Source: Bacillus sp. NP157
Lineage (GTDB): Bacteria; Pseudomonadota; Gammaproteobacteria; Xanthomonadales; Rhodanobacteraceae
Reading direction: 5' to 3'
DNA: 64,000 nt
Assembly: GCA_018889975.1 (NCBI GenBank)
Contig: CP076546.1
Location: 1,364,001-1,428,000 of the forward strand
Below the pieces are notes generated by a model. It saw nothing but the letters and a program-made list of their open reading frames with translations, was not told the DNA's origin and did no database searches. Made by a program: the position numbers and the translations under genes. How positions within the stretch are numbered: position 1 is the first letter of the stretch; each line of letters opens with the position of its first letter. Positions 25,959 through 35,521 of the stretch are shown here, piece by piece.

Positions 25959-28900
25959 GTGATCCGCATCCTGTCTTCCATTGCGTTTGCGCTGGCCATG
26001 CTCTGGGCTCCCAAGGCGACGCCTGCGGACGATGCAGGCGCAGGTCCAATCGACGCGGAGGAATACGTCCACCAGTCATGGACGATGCGCGACGGGGCAC
26101 CACCTGCCATTTGTGCGATCGCGCAGGGACCGGATGGCTACCTGTGGCTCGGGACTGGCCTGGGGCTCTACCGATTCGACGGCATCGAATTCAGCCGCTA
26201 CCAGCCAGCATCCGGGCAACACCTGGTCGCGAAGAACATCACCGCGCTACTGTTCTCGCGTGAGGGAGGGCTTTGGATCGGATCGTATGAAGGCGGCGCC
26301 ACCTACCTCAAGGACGGCCGGCTGCAATCGTGGACCACTCGCGATGGCATGCCTCCCGGCTGGGTGAACACGTTCGCGGAAGGGCCTGATGGGGAGACCT
26401 GGGTGGCCACCGGGCGCGGCCTTGGCCGCTTTGAAGCCGGCCATTGGCAGCAGGTTGGCAGCGACTGGGGTTACGACGGCCAGGCCGCGGACTGGGCGGC
26501 GTTCGATCGGCAGGGAACACTCTGGGTCGCCACAGGATCCCGCCTCGTATACCTGCCCTTGCACGCACGGCAATTCCAGGTGACACAGGTGCTGCTTTCA
26601 CCCGCGGCCAGCATTGCCGTCGCCCCCGACGGTACGATCTGGGTGACAGACCGGATTCACGGCACCCGCGTGGTCGACGTGACCCGGGTAGGCGGACCCG
26701 CCGCAAATGAGCCGACGCCTGCCGCGTCCCAGCGGATCCATGCCGCTTCGCGGATGGCCTTCGACCCCGCTGGCGGGCTGTGGGCCACTGCCGTGGACAA
26801 TGCATCCGTCTTCCATGTCCAGCGGGACGGACGGCCCGCTCCGGGCGCATCGGTTGGAGACGCCGCCATCGCCGACGTATTCCCGTCCCCCCTGCTGCTG
26901 TCCTCGAACACGGCCATCCCTGTCGCCGTGGACCACGAGGGCACGATATGGGTCGGTACTGGCGTAGGGATCGACAGCTATCATCGCAGCCCGATCGGCC
27001 AACTGCGTGATGCACGCCTCGATACAACCCACCTCGGCATGGCCGTGGACGCGGAAGGGCACCTCTGGGTGTCCAGTGCGAACAGTGTCTTCGCACTACG
27101 TGGTAACGCCCTGGTCCCTATCGCCGCCGGACTGCCCGACACGATCGGGAGCCTTGCCTTCGATCATGCTGGCGTTTTGTGGATCATCGGCTACCACGAC
27201 CTGTTCCGGATGCGAGACGGGGCGCCCGAAAAGCTGGCATTGCCGAACCAGTCGTTGGCATCGCGGATAAATTTCGTCGCACCGGGCGTTGGCGGTGCCT
27301 TATGGGCGTCCATCGAAGGGCTTGGAATCTATCGTCTCGACGGGAATCGCTGGTCTTCGTGGACACCACGAACACGGGGGCTCGAAACGAGCCCGACGAC
27401 AGGCTGGATCGACACCGATGGGGCCATGTGGTTCGGATATGCCGATGGCACGATTCTCCACGTGGATCGCGCGGGCAATGAATTCGCATACCACTTTCCC
27501 CCTGGCAATGAGATCGGCACGGTCACCAGCATCGGGAAGGGTGCGGCCGGGTTGCTCATTGGCGGTACAGCGGGCATCGCTTCCCTCGCCAACGGACAGC
27601 TTTACTCGATAACCGACAAGACCCTCCCGCTGCTCTCGGGCATTACGGGGATGATCCAGGAAGACAACGGTGATACCTGGCTCAACACGGGCCGCGGCAT
27701 TGTCCGATACACGCACGCCGAGCTGGCACGGGCCTTCACCGATCCCACGTATCGGCCGGAGGCGCAGGGTTTCGATTTCAGGGACGGGATACTCGGTAGT
27801 GCGAGGCAGGGTAAGCCCGTCGGCACCATGCAACGCGATGCGGAAGGTCGACTCTGGTTCCTGACGAACGAAAACCTCTACTGGTTCAAGCCCCCGTGGC
27901 GACGCGACAACCTTGGACCACCTCCCGTGCATGTCAAGGCCGTCATCGCCGACGGGCGTCGGATCGAACCCGGCGAGGGCGTCACGCTGCAAGCCGGCAC
28001 GACGTCCCTGCAGGTGGATTACACGGCGCTCAGCTTCGCATCCCCCACCCGGCTTCGCTTTCGTTACATGCTGGAAGGAGAAGACAGCACGTGGGTCGAG
28101 GCACGGTCGCGTCGCCAGGCGTACTACACCAACCTCGGCCCAGGTCACTATACCTTCCGGGTCATGGCCTCGAACGACCAGGGCCTCTGGAGCGAGCGGG
28201 AAGCGAAGATCGGGATCGTCATTCCGCCACGCTTCTACCAGGCGTGGTGGTTCCATGCAGGCATCGCCGTGCTCCTGGCGCTTGCCGTGGCGCTGGTATA
28301 TGCAAGGCATGTGCGGCACGTCACGAGGACGATCCGCTTGCAGGCCGATGCTCGCCATGAGGAGCGCGAGCGAATCGCACGCGAACTCCACGATACGCTG
28401 CTGCAGGCGATCTACGGCATCGTGCTGAAATTCCAGGCCATCGTCGCGGCGATCCCCGACGGCGACCCGCTGAAGAAGAGTATGCGGGGCACGCTCAAGA
28501 TCGCCAGCGACTTCATCGTCGAAGGGCGAAATCGCGTTCGCGACCTGCGCATGCGCCTGTTGACGACCAGCGCCCTCGGCGATGCCGTGGTGGACCTGCT
28601 GGAGAGCCTCCGCGACGCAGAGTCCGTCGTTTTCGAGAGCCAGGTCGCGGTGGTGGACCAGCCCATCGATCCGGCGACGGCCGAAGAAATACTCGCCATA
28701 TGCCGGGAAAGCCTGGTCAATGCGGTTCGTCATGCGAAGGCATCGCGCATCGATGTGTCGCTTCGCTCCACGCGCGAGGGGATATTCCTGACGGTGAGCG
28801 ACGATGGCGTAGGTATCGATCCCGAAGCACTGGCCACGACGCACGCAGGGAAATGGGGCATAGCCGGCATGCGCGAGCGCGCCATGCGCGTGGGCGGCGA

Positions 28901-29000
28901 CCTGTCCATCCACTCGGTGCCCGGCAAGACCTGTATCGAGCTGGTTGCACCCTTGCGGCCAGCGCCGCCCCATGCAAGGCACCGGCCGGCATCTCGGTAG
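25959..29000 (+). CDS. Beta-propeller (two-component regulator propeller) sensor histidine kinase
   Basis: About 1013 residues. A signal segment is followed by repeated propeller motifs such as GYLWLGTGLGLYRFDG and GTIWVGTGVGIDSY, then a Y_Y_Y domain near YTNLGPGHYTFRVMASN. One membrane helix (WWFHAGIAVLLALAVALVYA) leads to a HisKA_3 dimerisation helix with phospho-acceptor in ARELHD (His811) and a HATPase domain with SLVNAVRHA, DDGVGID and GIAGMRERA. The periplasmic propeller likely senses a ligand or partner. The frame is open from 25788; GTG at 25959 was preferred because the signal peptide starts there, but ATG at 25878 or 25788 cannot be excluded. HisKA_3 kinases pair with NarL-type regulators; the nearest is at 33251. 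Confidence 0.88.
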   Translation: MIRILSSIAFALAMLWAPKATPADDAGAGPIDAEEYVHQSWTMRDGAPPAICAIAQGPDGYLWLGTGLGLYRFDGIEFSRYQPASGQHLVAKNITALLFSREGGLWIGSYEGGATYLKDGRLQSWTTRDGMPPGWVNTFAEGPDGETWVATGRGLGRFEAGHWQQVGSDWGYDGQAADWAAFDRQGTLWVATGSRLVYLPLHARQFQVTQVLLSPAASIAVAPDGTIWVTDRIHGTRVVDVTRVGGPAANEPTPAASQRIHAASRMAFDPAGGLWATAVDNASVFHVQRDGRPAPGASVGDAAIADVFPSPLLLSSNTAIPVAVDHEGTIWVGTGVGIDSYHRSPIGQLRDARLDTTHLGMAVDAEGHLWVSSANSVFALRGNALVPIAAGLPDTIGSLAFDHAGVLWIIGYHDLFRMRDGAPEKLALPNQSLASRINFVAPGVGGALWASIEGLGIYRLDGNRWSSWTPRTRGLETSPTTGWIDTDGAMWFGYADGTILHVDRAGNEFAYHFPPGNEIGTVTSIGKGAAGLLIGGTAGIASLANGQLYSITDKTLPLLSGITGMIQEDNGDTWLNTGRGIVRYTHAELARAFTDPTYRPEAQGFDFRDGILGSARQGKPVGTMQRDAEGRLWFLTNENLYWFKPPWRRDNLGPPPVHVKAVIADGRRIEPGEGVTLQAGTTSLQVDYTALSFASPTRLRFRYMLEGEDSTWVEARSRRQAYYTNLGPGHYTFRVMASNDQGLWSEREAKIGIVIPPRFYQAWWFHAGIAVLLALAVALVYARHVRHVTRTIRLQADARHEERERIARELHDTLLQAIYGIVLKFQAIVAAIPDGDPLKKSMRGTLKIASDFIVEGRNRVRDLRMRLLTTSALGDAVVDLLESLRDAESVVFESQVAVVDQPIDPATAEEILAICRESLVNAVRHAKASRIDVSLRSTREGIFLTVSDDGVGIDPEALATTHAGKWGIAGMRERAMRVGGDLSIHSVPGKTCIELVAPLRPAPPHARHRPASR

Positions 29001-29170
29001 CGGCGGCCAACTCATATCGCTGCGGCAAAACCCGAACTGGATCACGGTCGCGTGGCGGCCATCGTCACGAATAGCCCCGCCTTCACGCGAATTCACCAGG
29101 ATTAACATGCCTCGCGGCCACCCCGCTGTTACAACGCGGCGTCTGCCCATGCCGGGTAAAGGGGAATCGC

Positions 29171-31690
29171 ATGAAATCGCTTCGCGCCGCCATCGCGGCA
29201 CTGTGCGCCATTGGCCTTCCATATGCCGCGAGTACGCAGGCCAGCACGGTCGTCATACCCGTCGAAGTGCTTTCGAACGGCACGAACGGCGTTCCCGTCG
29301 TCGTACCCGTCCAGCTTTCACTCGAGACCGGGGACATCGAGCGCGCCACCGAGCTCTACGTGGTCTGTAGCCGCTGCGGACGCTACGGTGCACCGGAATT
29401 CCTCCACACGTTTTTCCCGATTCCGGCGAATACGGCGAGCATGCGTTTGCTTGGCGGGGTCTCTTCACCAGCCGCCCAGGCTGGGATACCCTGGATGGAT
29501 ATTGCCGATGCCAACGTGGGCCTTCCCATCGAGGAACGTCTTGCCGGTGGCGTGAACGGTGGCTTCTACACGGTGCATGCCATCATTCCGCTCACCGATG
29601 AGATGCGCAAACGACTCGTTTCGGGCGCGGCTGCCAACACCATCGAGTTCCGCTTCAATGGCACTGATGGCATGACCAACGGCTTTCGCATCGTCGATAT
29701 TGCCTTCCGTGACGCCGGGCATCGTCGCCTGGGCCATAACGACCTGGTCCAGGCGGACCCGTTGGTCGAGCACAAAGCCGGAGCCGTACATACCGGCGAC
29801 GCCGACCGTGGTCAGGCGCTGTGGGCCTCCGGACACCTGCTCAAGTCCAAGCTGGTGCATCTTCCGATCAACGCCACCTGCGGTTCGTGCCATGCCAGCC
29901 ACGGCCAGGACCTGCAGTATTTCAACTACTCCGACCATGCCATCGAGCAGCGCGCGCAGTACCACGGCTTCTCGGCCGAGCAGGCGCGACAGGTTCGCGC
30001 GTACATCCGTTACGCCAATCGGGACCTGCCTTACGCGCCGAACGCACGCCCGTACAATCCCCCGTACCAGCCTGGCCCCGGGCTGGACATGAAGGATGTC
30101 AGCCAGTGGGCCGCGGGAGCGGGGCTCGATGCCGTGGTGACCACGGCCGCCGATGCGGCGCGAGCTGCCTTCGGCAAGGATGCCACCGCGCTTACGCAGG
30201 CGGACGTCGATCGCACGATGAGCGCGAACGCGACACTGAATACGCGCGAGACCGCCCTGCCCCTGCAATTGCCTGACTGGAACGCCTGGCTGCCCACCAT
30301 TGCACCCGAGGATGTCTGGCCAACGACGGGTGGATCCGGGCGTGGCTCGTTCTTCGCCGGCGCGACCTTCGCCGATGGTGGCTTCACCGACCCATGGGGC
30401 AAGTACAACGGCATCCTGACGCGGCTCAGCAGCCTCGCGCCGACGACGGGCCCCACGCACGACTGGGCGCTGGTCAGGCAGGCAGACCGTACGTCGCTAC
30501 GAATGCAGTTCTTCCTGTGGGGAGCGGATGTCTACGCCTTCCTCGGCGGCCAGCGAGGCAACCACATCAAGGGCGGCGGACTTCGCTGGGGCGCCGAGGA
30601 AGGCGCGCTCTACCTTGAAGGGATCGCCGATTCGACCCACAAGGGCGCGGGCATGAGCGGACCCTACTCCCACGAAGCCTTCGTGGAACGCGCCGTCAGC
30701 AGCCTCCTGCAGTGGAACATCGTCAAGCAGTGGGAGATCGTGCACGATGCGAACCTGGAAGGCGACCAGCAGCTGATGTTCGGCGACACCGTCGACGGAG
30801 CATGGGTGCCGCGTGGCGAGCGACGTGGCTGGATGTTCAATGCTGCCGGTGTGTTCTACGTGGCACCCCACATGATGTACCAGAAGGAAACCCTGCCGGA
30901 CGGCAAGGTCCGCGAAAGCCGGTTTGCCTGGGAAACCAGCGTGCCGGCGTCGGTCTACCGCACCAATGCCTGGTACCAGCTGCAGATGGTGATCAACGCC
31001 GGGGCACAGGACAAATTCGGAAACCTGACGGTGGACTGGCCGTACGCCTTCGATTTCGACCAGCAGGCCGTCGATGAACTGGTCGCCGATGGCGCGACCG
31101 ACGCAGCCGCCGCCCAGGCCATTCGGCTGCTGCAGGCGCACGTCAAGGCTGCCCAGTACGTGAACAACCATATCCTCATCAACGATCCGGACCAGCCCGA
31201 TCTCCTGCGCAACCCAGGTTTCGGTTCCAAGGCGATGGCCGACAAGCACCTGACGCCCGCCTATTACGTCGACTACCGTGACCCGCTGGAGCCCGTGAGC
31301 CGGTTTCGCCTGCTGGACACGATTGCTCCCGGTCTCCAGCTGAAGACAGTGAACGGGGCCATCCTCGAGACCAATGAGCTCTATTCGATGACGGATGTCG
31401 GCGCATGGCGACGTTGCGCACCCCCAGGTGTCAGCACGTCATTCGGCAACGACGAGGCGATGGCGGGCTTCGCCTTCTGTCTCGATGAAGCGCCACGCGC
31501 ACTGCCGCTGGACAGGAAGGGTAACGCCTACCTGCCCTGGTACTTCCGAACGCTTTACCAGAACACGATATGGGGCTACGCGTCGGCACGGGCCCTCGGT
31601 GCAGAGCCATCGCGCATGGCTACCTGGCTAAACTGGATCCAGCGCGCGTGGCCCGGATATACCCTGCCCACCATCACGCAATCGAACTGA
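29171..31690 (+). CDS. Exported haem-c protein of unknown function
   Basis: This 839-residue protein starts with a Sec signal (AAIAALCAIGLPYAASTQA). It has one clear c-type haem motif, CGSCH at 237-241, followed by HASHGQDLQYFNYS, and an earlier CSRC pair near residue 60 without His. The N-terminal third resembles a beta-rich domain. The large C-terminal part contains ADVYAFLGGQRGN, a Tyr- and Trp-rich stretch, and NAWYQLQMVINAG; I do not recognise a family. The single haem in such a large protein suggests an enzyme with an electron-transfer module. It lies 170 bases after the sensor kinase on the same strand. Its last 63 bases overlap the end of the convergent winged-helix gene. Confidence 0.8.
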   Translation: MKSLRAAIAALCAIGLPYAASTQASTVVIPVEVLSNGTNGVPVVVPVQLSLETGDIERATELYVVCSRCGRYGAPEFLHTFFPIPANTASMRLLGGVSSPAAQAGIPWMDIADANVGLPIEERLAGGVNGGFYTVHAIIPLTDEMRKRLVSGAAANTIEFRFNGTDGMTNGFRIVDIAFRDAGHRRLGHNDLVQADPLVEHKAGAVHTGDADRGQALWASGHLLKSKLVHLPINATCGSCHASHGQDLQYFNYSDHAIEQRAQYHGFSAEQARQVRAYIRYANRDLPYAPNARPYNPPYQPGPGLDMKDVSQWAAGAGLDAVVTTAADAARAAFGKDATALTQADVDRTMSANATLNTRETALPLQLPDWNAWLPTIAPEDVWPTTGGSGRGSFFAGATFADGGFTDPWGKYNGILTRLSSLAPTTGPTHDWALVRQADRTSLRMQFFLWGADVYAFLGGQRGNHIKGGGLRWGAEEGALYLEGIADSTHKGAGMSGPYSHEAFVERAVSSLLQWNIVKQWEIVHDANLEGDQQLMFGDTVDGAWVPRGERRGWMFNAAGVFYVAPHMMYQKETLPDGKVRESRFAWETSVPASVYRTNAWYQLQMVINAGAQDKFGNLTVDWPYAFDFDQQAVDELVADGATDAAAAQAIRLLQAHVKAAQYVNNHILINDPDQPDLLRNPGFGSKAMADKHLTPAYYVDYRDPLEPVSRFRLLDTIAPGLQLKTVNGAILETNELYSMTDVGAWRRCAPPGVSTSFGNDEAMAGFAFCLDEAPRALPLDRKGNAYLPWYFRTLYQNTIWGYASARALGAEPSRMATWLNWIQRAWPGYTLPTITQSN

Positions 31691-32029
31691 TGCCTGCGTC
31701 GGCGCCTGGCCGGGCAGCCTGTCCACGTCGGCAACGAAGCAATAGCCGCGTCCGGCGACGGTAGCGATGTACCGCTCGCCGACGCGCATGTCACCGAGCG
31801 CGCGGCGGAGGTTTGCGATCTGGACCCGTATGTTCGAGTCCACGACGATCAGACCCGGCCACGCCGCGCGCATCATCTCCCGCGGGGTGACCACGCTCCC
31901 CGGATGCTCGACCAGTGCGACGAGCAAGTCGAACGCGCGACTGCCGAGCGGAACCTCGGCACCCTCGCACGACAGCGATCGTTCTTGCGGTATCAAGCGA
32001 AATGAACCGAATACGAAGGCATCATTCAT
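31628..32029 (-). CDS. Stand-alone OmpR-type winged-helix DNA-binding protein
   Basis: This 133-residue protein is almost only a Trans_reg_C winged helix (about 5-100): FGSFRLIPQERSL, GSRAFDLLVALVEHPGSVV, MRAAWPGLIVVDSNIRVQIANLRRAL and VAGRGYCFV. It has no receiver domain and no membrane helix, so it is not a CadC/ToxR-type sensor. The tail of about 30 residues is low in structure. The start at 32029 has AGGA eight bases upstream. Very similar domains occur in the two proteins at 35651 and 36301. It may be a shortened relative of those ATPase-linked regulators, or a free operator-binding protein. Confidence 0.75.
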   Translation of the reverse strand: MNDAFVFGSFRLIPQERSLSCEGAEVPLGSRAFDLLVALVEHPGSVVTPREMMRAAWPGLIVVDSNIRVQIANLRRALGDMRVGERYIATVAGRGYCFVADVDRLPGQAPTQASVRLRDGGQGISGPRALDPV

Positions 32030-32162
32030 CACGGCATTCCTCATTATGTCCGGTGTGCCGCATCCAGCGGATTGAGATGGCTCAAGCTAAGACCGTCCAG
32101 CCGCCGCTGCTTGGACATTCGAAGCAGCGCCTGCACCGCTGGAGCAACGATGGCTCCGGCGA

Positions 32163-33062
32163 TCACGCGACGGCAGTGGGAGTGCACTGACCGGCTTCGG
32201 CGGCCCGACGCAGCCACGCGGCGAGAGCACGCACAACCCCAGCCGAACCGTTCCCTTTCAGGTGGGCGAGGATGAGCGGCAGTGCATCGCCCGCGACGTT
32301 GGGGAGCACGCGGATGAGCTTACCCGCGCACAGATCGTCGCTGACCTCGAGCAGCGGACGGAAGGCAATCCCGTGACCCTGCATCGCCCAGCGCCGGACC
32401 AGGTCGCCGTCGTCCGTGCACCAAGCGCCGCGAACGGGCAGCCCTACCCTCCCCCTGCCGGTCGTAAACTGCCAGGTTTCGGTACTGTCCGCCGTCGCGG
32501 TGATGCACGCGTGCCGTGCAAGGTCTTCCAGCGACGCAGGATCGCCGTAGGCGGACAGATACCCGGGTGAGGCCACGAGCACGCGTTCACTGTGCGAAGC
32601 GATGACATCGCATGCCACGCTCGCGTCGACCCTCGTACCGTAGCGCAGCAACGCATCCGCACGTGCCATTTCGCCTGCTCCAACGCAGAGGCGCACGCGC
32701 AGGCGCGGGTGCCTGCGGTGGAAGGTCGCGAGCCATGGTGCGAGAAACGCCCGACCGACCCCGGCCGCGACGCCGATGGCCAGGTCACCTTCGAAGTCCT
32801 GGGCCTGCGTGCGAACGCTGTCGCGACCCAGTCGAACTGCCGACAACATATTCCGTGCGAGCGGCAAGTACAGCTCGCCTTTTCGCGATAAGCGGACGTG
32901 CCTGGTATTGCGGATGAACAGGTCCACCCCGAGCGCCGCCTCGAGCCGCTTGATCGCCACGCTTGCCTGGGCCGGCAAAAGACCCTCGGTGCGCGCAGCC
33001 GCGCTGAAGCTACCCGATACAGCGACCGCGATGAACAAGCCAATGTCGTCCAGTCGAATCAT
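32163..33062 (-). CDS. LysR-family transcriptional regulator
   Basis: This 299-residue LysR protein has its helix-turn-helix at about 3-60 (GSFSAAARTEGLLPAQASVAIKRLE, then LFIRNTRHVRLSRKG). The effector domain has GDLAIGVAAGVGRAFLAPW and the closing LAAWLRRAAEAG. It is divergent from the NarL-type response regulator at 33251, with about 190 bases between them. Its sequence is related to the LysR at 33969, and together they flank the response regulator. Target genes are not evident. Confidence 0.9.
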   Translation of the reverse strand: MIRLDDIGLFIAVAVSGSFSAAARTEGLLPAQASVAIKRLEAALGVDLFIRNTRHVRLSRKGELYLPLARNMLSAVRLGRDSVRTQAQDFEGDLAIGVAAGVGRAFLAPWLATFHRRHPRLRVRLCVGAGEMARADALLRYGTRVDASVACDVIASHSERVLVASPGYLSAYGDPASLEDLARHACITATADSTETWQFTTGRGRVGLPVRGAWCTDDGDLVRRWAMQGHGIAFRPLLEVSDDLCAGKLIRVLPNVAGDALPLILAHLKGNGSAGVVRALAAWLRRAAEAGQCTPTAVA

Positions 33063-33250
33063 CTATTCGCTACCCGCGGTTCTTTGCTTGTTCCAAGCCT
33101 ACGGACGAGGACCTGTCAATGGACAGACCCGGACGGCCATGGGCGCTCCCCCTGCACGTTGGGCGAATTTCCCCCTATTTGGGTATTGCACCCGGGTCAC
33201 CGAAGGGCACCCAATGCGCTATCGTTGCCCGGAATCGGTGGGGGGCATGC

Positions 33251-33892
33251 ATGTCAGGAAAGCACGAAGAATCCAAGCAAATTCGCGTGCTCATTACGGA
33301 TGATCATCCCGTGATGCGCCATGGATTGCGGGCGGCTGTGTCGGTAGAACCCGATATGGGCCTGGCCGGGGAAGCATCCAACGGACGGGAGGCGGTAGAC
33401 AAGTATCGTGAGCTACGTCCCGACGTCGTACTGATGGACCTGCAGATGCCGGGCATGGACGGTCTCGAGGCTATCAGCACCATCCGCGCCGAGTTTCCGG
33501 ATGCGAACATCATCGTATTGACGAGCTATCCTGGGGATGCGCGGATCATGCGCGCCCTGATGCTCGGCGCGACATCTTACCTCCTCAAGTCCGCCAGCCT
33601 TGACGAAATCATTCGCGCGATCCGATCGTCGCTGGTCGGTCGCCATGTGGTTCACCCCGATGCAGCCCACGATCTCGCGCGCCACGCAGGCTCGGAGGCG
33701 CTCACCGATAAGGAGATCAGCGTGCTCAAGCTGGTCGCCAACGGGCAAAGCAATAAAGCCATCGCGCAGGCACTCAGCGTGTCGGAGGAAACGGTCAAGT
33801 CGCGCCTGCATAGCATCACCGGCAAGCTCGGCGCGCTGGACAGGACGCACGCGGTAATGATCGCCATCCAGCGTGGATTCCTCCAGCCCTAG
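33251..33892 (+). CDS. NarL/FixJ-type response regulator
   Basis: About 213 residues. The receiver domain (residues about 10-125) has VLITDDHPVMRHG with the acidic pair, phospho-acceptor Asp in DVVLMDLQMPGMDG, Thr in IIVLTSYPGD and Lys in SYLLKSA. The LuxR-type helix-turn-helix (about 145-205) reads LTDKEISVLKLVANGQSNKAIAQ and VSEETVKSRLHSI. The start was set at 33251 because homology begins just after it; the longer frame to 33119 has no support. No kinase gene is adjacent. The HisKA_3 kinase at 25959 is the best partner candidate. Confidence 0.92.
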   Translation: MSGKHEESKQIRVLITDDHPVMRHGLRAAVSVEPDMGLAGEASNGREAVDKYRELRPDVVLMDLQMPGMDGLEAISTIRAEFPDANIIVLTSYPGDARIMRALMLGATSYLLKSASLDEIIRAIRSSLVGRHVVHPDAAHDLARHAGSEALTDKEISVLKLVANGQSNKAIAQALSVSEETVKSRLHSITGKLGALDRTHAVMIAIQRGFLQP

Positions 33893-33968
33893 GCGCGATT
33901 GAAACAGGCAAGCCATGACCCAACGATGTTGGCATCATGCGGCTCGCCACCGGCCTGAATCCGCCGCC

Positions 33969-34901
33969 ATGTTTCGCCTCAGCGACCTGACACTTTTTAC
34001 GCGCGTTGCCGTACTGGGGAGTTTTACGGCGACCGCCAACGAGGCTGACCTTGAACCAGCGCAGGTCAGTGCCGCCGTGCGGCGCCTCGAGCAGGAACTC
34101 GGCGTGGCCCTGCTCGTGCGACATGGTCGATCCGTCCGTCTCACCGAGGAGGGCGAGCGCTACCTTCCCCATGCCGGCGACATCCTCCTCCGGCTGCGCG
34201 AAAGCATGGACCTGCTGATCGCCGATGACGAGCGGCCAGTGCAAGCGACGCTGCGCATCGCCGTGCCGACCGACCTTGGCAGGAACCTGCTCATGGCCTG
34301 GCTCGCTGCCTTCCGGAACGCCTATCCAGGCATCCAGCTGCAAGTGGCGGTAAGCGATGAGGACGTCGACCTTTTCAACGATCCCTTCGACGCCGCCATT
34401 CGCTATGGCGTGCCTTCCGACGGCAACCACGTCTCGCTAGCGCTGGCGCGCCACAACCGACGCGCACTGGTGGCCTCGGCCGAATACCTCGCTGTGCACG
34501 GGCGCCCGGAAAGTCCCGCGGACCTCGTCCACCATGCGTGCCTGGTCGATGTCGCGGGTGGACGGATTCGAAACCGCTGGCAGTTCCCCGGTGCGGAACC
34601 GCGGTTCGTCGACGTAGCGGCGCATCGATCGAGCAATGACGCCGAGCTGGTCCGGCACTGGGCCATCGCAGGCGATGGCATCGCCTATAAGTCGTGGCTG
34701 GACGTCTCATGCGACGTGGAGGCAGGCCGGCTGATCGTCCTCATGCCCGACGTTCCAGGCGACCCGGCACCGCTCAACCTTGCCTGCGCCACGCGACGAC
34801 AGTTTCTTCCGGCCGTACGCCGGCTGCACGCATGGATCGCCGAAGCGGCCGTGGCACACCTGTCCAGCCACCCGGTACCGATGCCCGCCGTTTACCCCTG
34901 A
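33969..34901 (+). CDS. LysR-family transcriptional regulator
   Basis: This 310-residue regulator has its DNA-binding part at about 3-60 (GSFTATANEADLEPAQVSAAVRRLE, then LLVRHGRSVRLTEEG). The effector domain has TLRIAVPTDLGRNLLMAW and FDAAIRYGVPSDGN. The frame opens earlier (33915), but the ATG at 33969 matches the family start. It lies 76 bases downstream of the response regulator on the same strand. A perfect 19-base palindrome starts three bases after its stop. Confidence 0.9.
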   Translation: MFRLSDLTLFTRVAVLGSFTATANEADLEPAQVSAAVRRLEQELGVALLVRHGRSVRLTEEGERYLPHAGDILLRLRESMDLLIADDERPVQATLRIAVPTDLGRNLLMAWLAAFRNAYPGIQLQVAVSDEDVDLFNDPFDAAIRYGVPSDGNHVSLALARHNRRALVASAEYLAVHGRPESPADLVHHACLVDVAGGRIRNRWQFPGAEPRFVDVAAHRSSNDAELVRHWAIAGDGIAYKSWLDVSCDVEAGRLIVLMPDVPGDPAPLNLACATRRQFLPAVRRLHAWIAEAAVAHLSSHPVPMPAVYP

Positions 34902-34904
34902 TTA

Positions 34905-34923
34905 CCGGACAAGACTTGTCCGG
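34905..34923. repeat. Perfect 19-base palindrome
   Basis: The arms CCGGACAAG (34905-34913) and CTTGTCCGG (34915-34923) flank a single A. The element lies after the LysR stop and 66 bases before the AraC-type gene. No T-run follows, so it does not look like a rho-independent terminator. A protein-binding site for the AraC gene or a stable RNA hairpin is more likely. It shares the core TACCGGA with the larger inverted repeat at 35522-35578. Confidence 0.6.
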
Positions 34924-34988
34924 CCGGATGCCTGTTTTCGGCACTTACTTCTGGCGAGCATGAGCCGTCACCCTGACGGAGTGCTTCG

Positions 34989-35498
34989 ATGAACGCCCTT
35001 CCCGCTACCATGCCCCATGACGCCTCGGTTCGCGATTGCATGTTCCTCCTGCGTGCTGCCATCGAGGAGTTCGATCAGGATCTCGCGCTGACCCGCCAGC
35101 GCATTCTCCGTGCAGCGTATCTCCTGGGGCTCAAGCCAGCGCCTGCTCCTGTCGCCGTGGGCGGAACGCTGCCGTTCCCCCCGCGGAAGCGGGAGGCCGT
35201 ATATAACTTCATTCAGCAGAACCTCGATCGACCGATCTATGTCGTCGAACTGGCTGAGCACCTGGACGTGAGCACGAGCCATTTCTGTCGTGCCTTCAAG
35301 GCGAGCTTTGGCATGTCCACGCACAGGTACATCGTCGAGCAGCGGCTCAAACAAGCCGTCGAACTGATGCGCACCACCACCATGCCACTTACGGACATTG
35401 CCCTTGAGACCGGGTTATGCGACCAGTCACACCTGAGCAACCTGTTCCGACGGCACTTCGGTGACTCACCGAGCCGCTGGCGGCGGCAGCATTCCTGA
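34989..35498 (+). CDS. AraC-family transcriptional regulator
   Basis: This 169-residue protein consists of a short N-terminal region of about 60 residues and an AraC double helix-turn-helix. The first helix-turn-helix is in VVELAEHLDVSTSHFCRAFKA. The second is in PLTDIALETGLCDQSHLSNLFRR, followed by GDSPSRWRR. The N-terminal part has no cupin sensor domain, so it may act by its own dosage or through a partner. It is bounded by two hairpin-forming inverted repeats (34905-34923 and 35522-35578). Confidence 0.9.
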   Translation: MNALPATMPHDASVRDCMFLLRAAIEEFDQDLALTRQRILRAAYLLGLKPAPAPVAVGGTLPFPPRKREAVYNFIQQNLDRPIYVVELAEHLDVSTSHFCRAFKASFGMSTHRYIVEQRLKQAVELMRTTTMPLTDIALETGLCDQSHLSNLFRRHFGDSPSRWRRQHS

Positions 35499-35521
35499 CG
35501 AACCACGGGCAACGACGTTGA

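Noticed and set aside
27300-29222. A long open frame (640 codons) on the minus strand opposite the sensor kinase
   Set aside because: It is a mirror of a high-GC coding region. The plus strand has clear kinase and propeller motifs; the minus frame has none.
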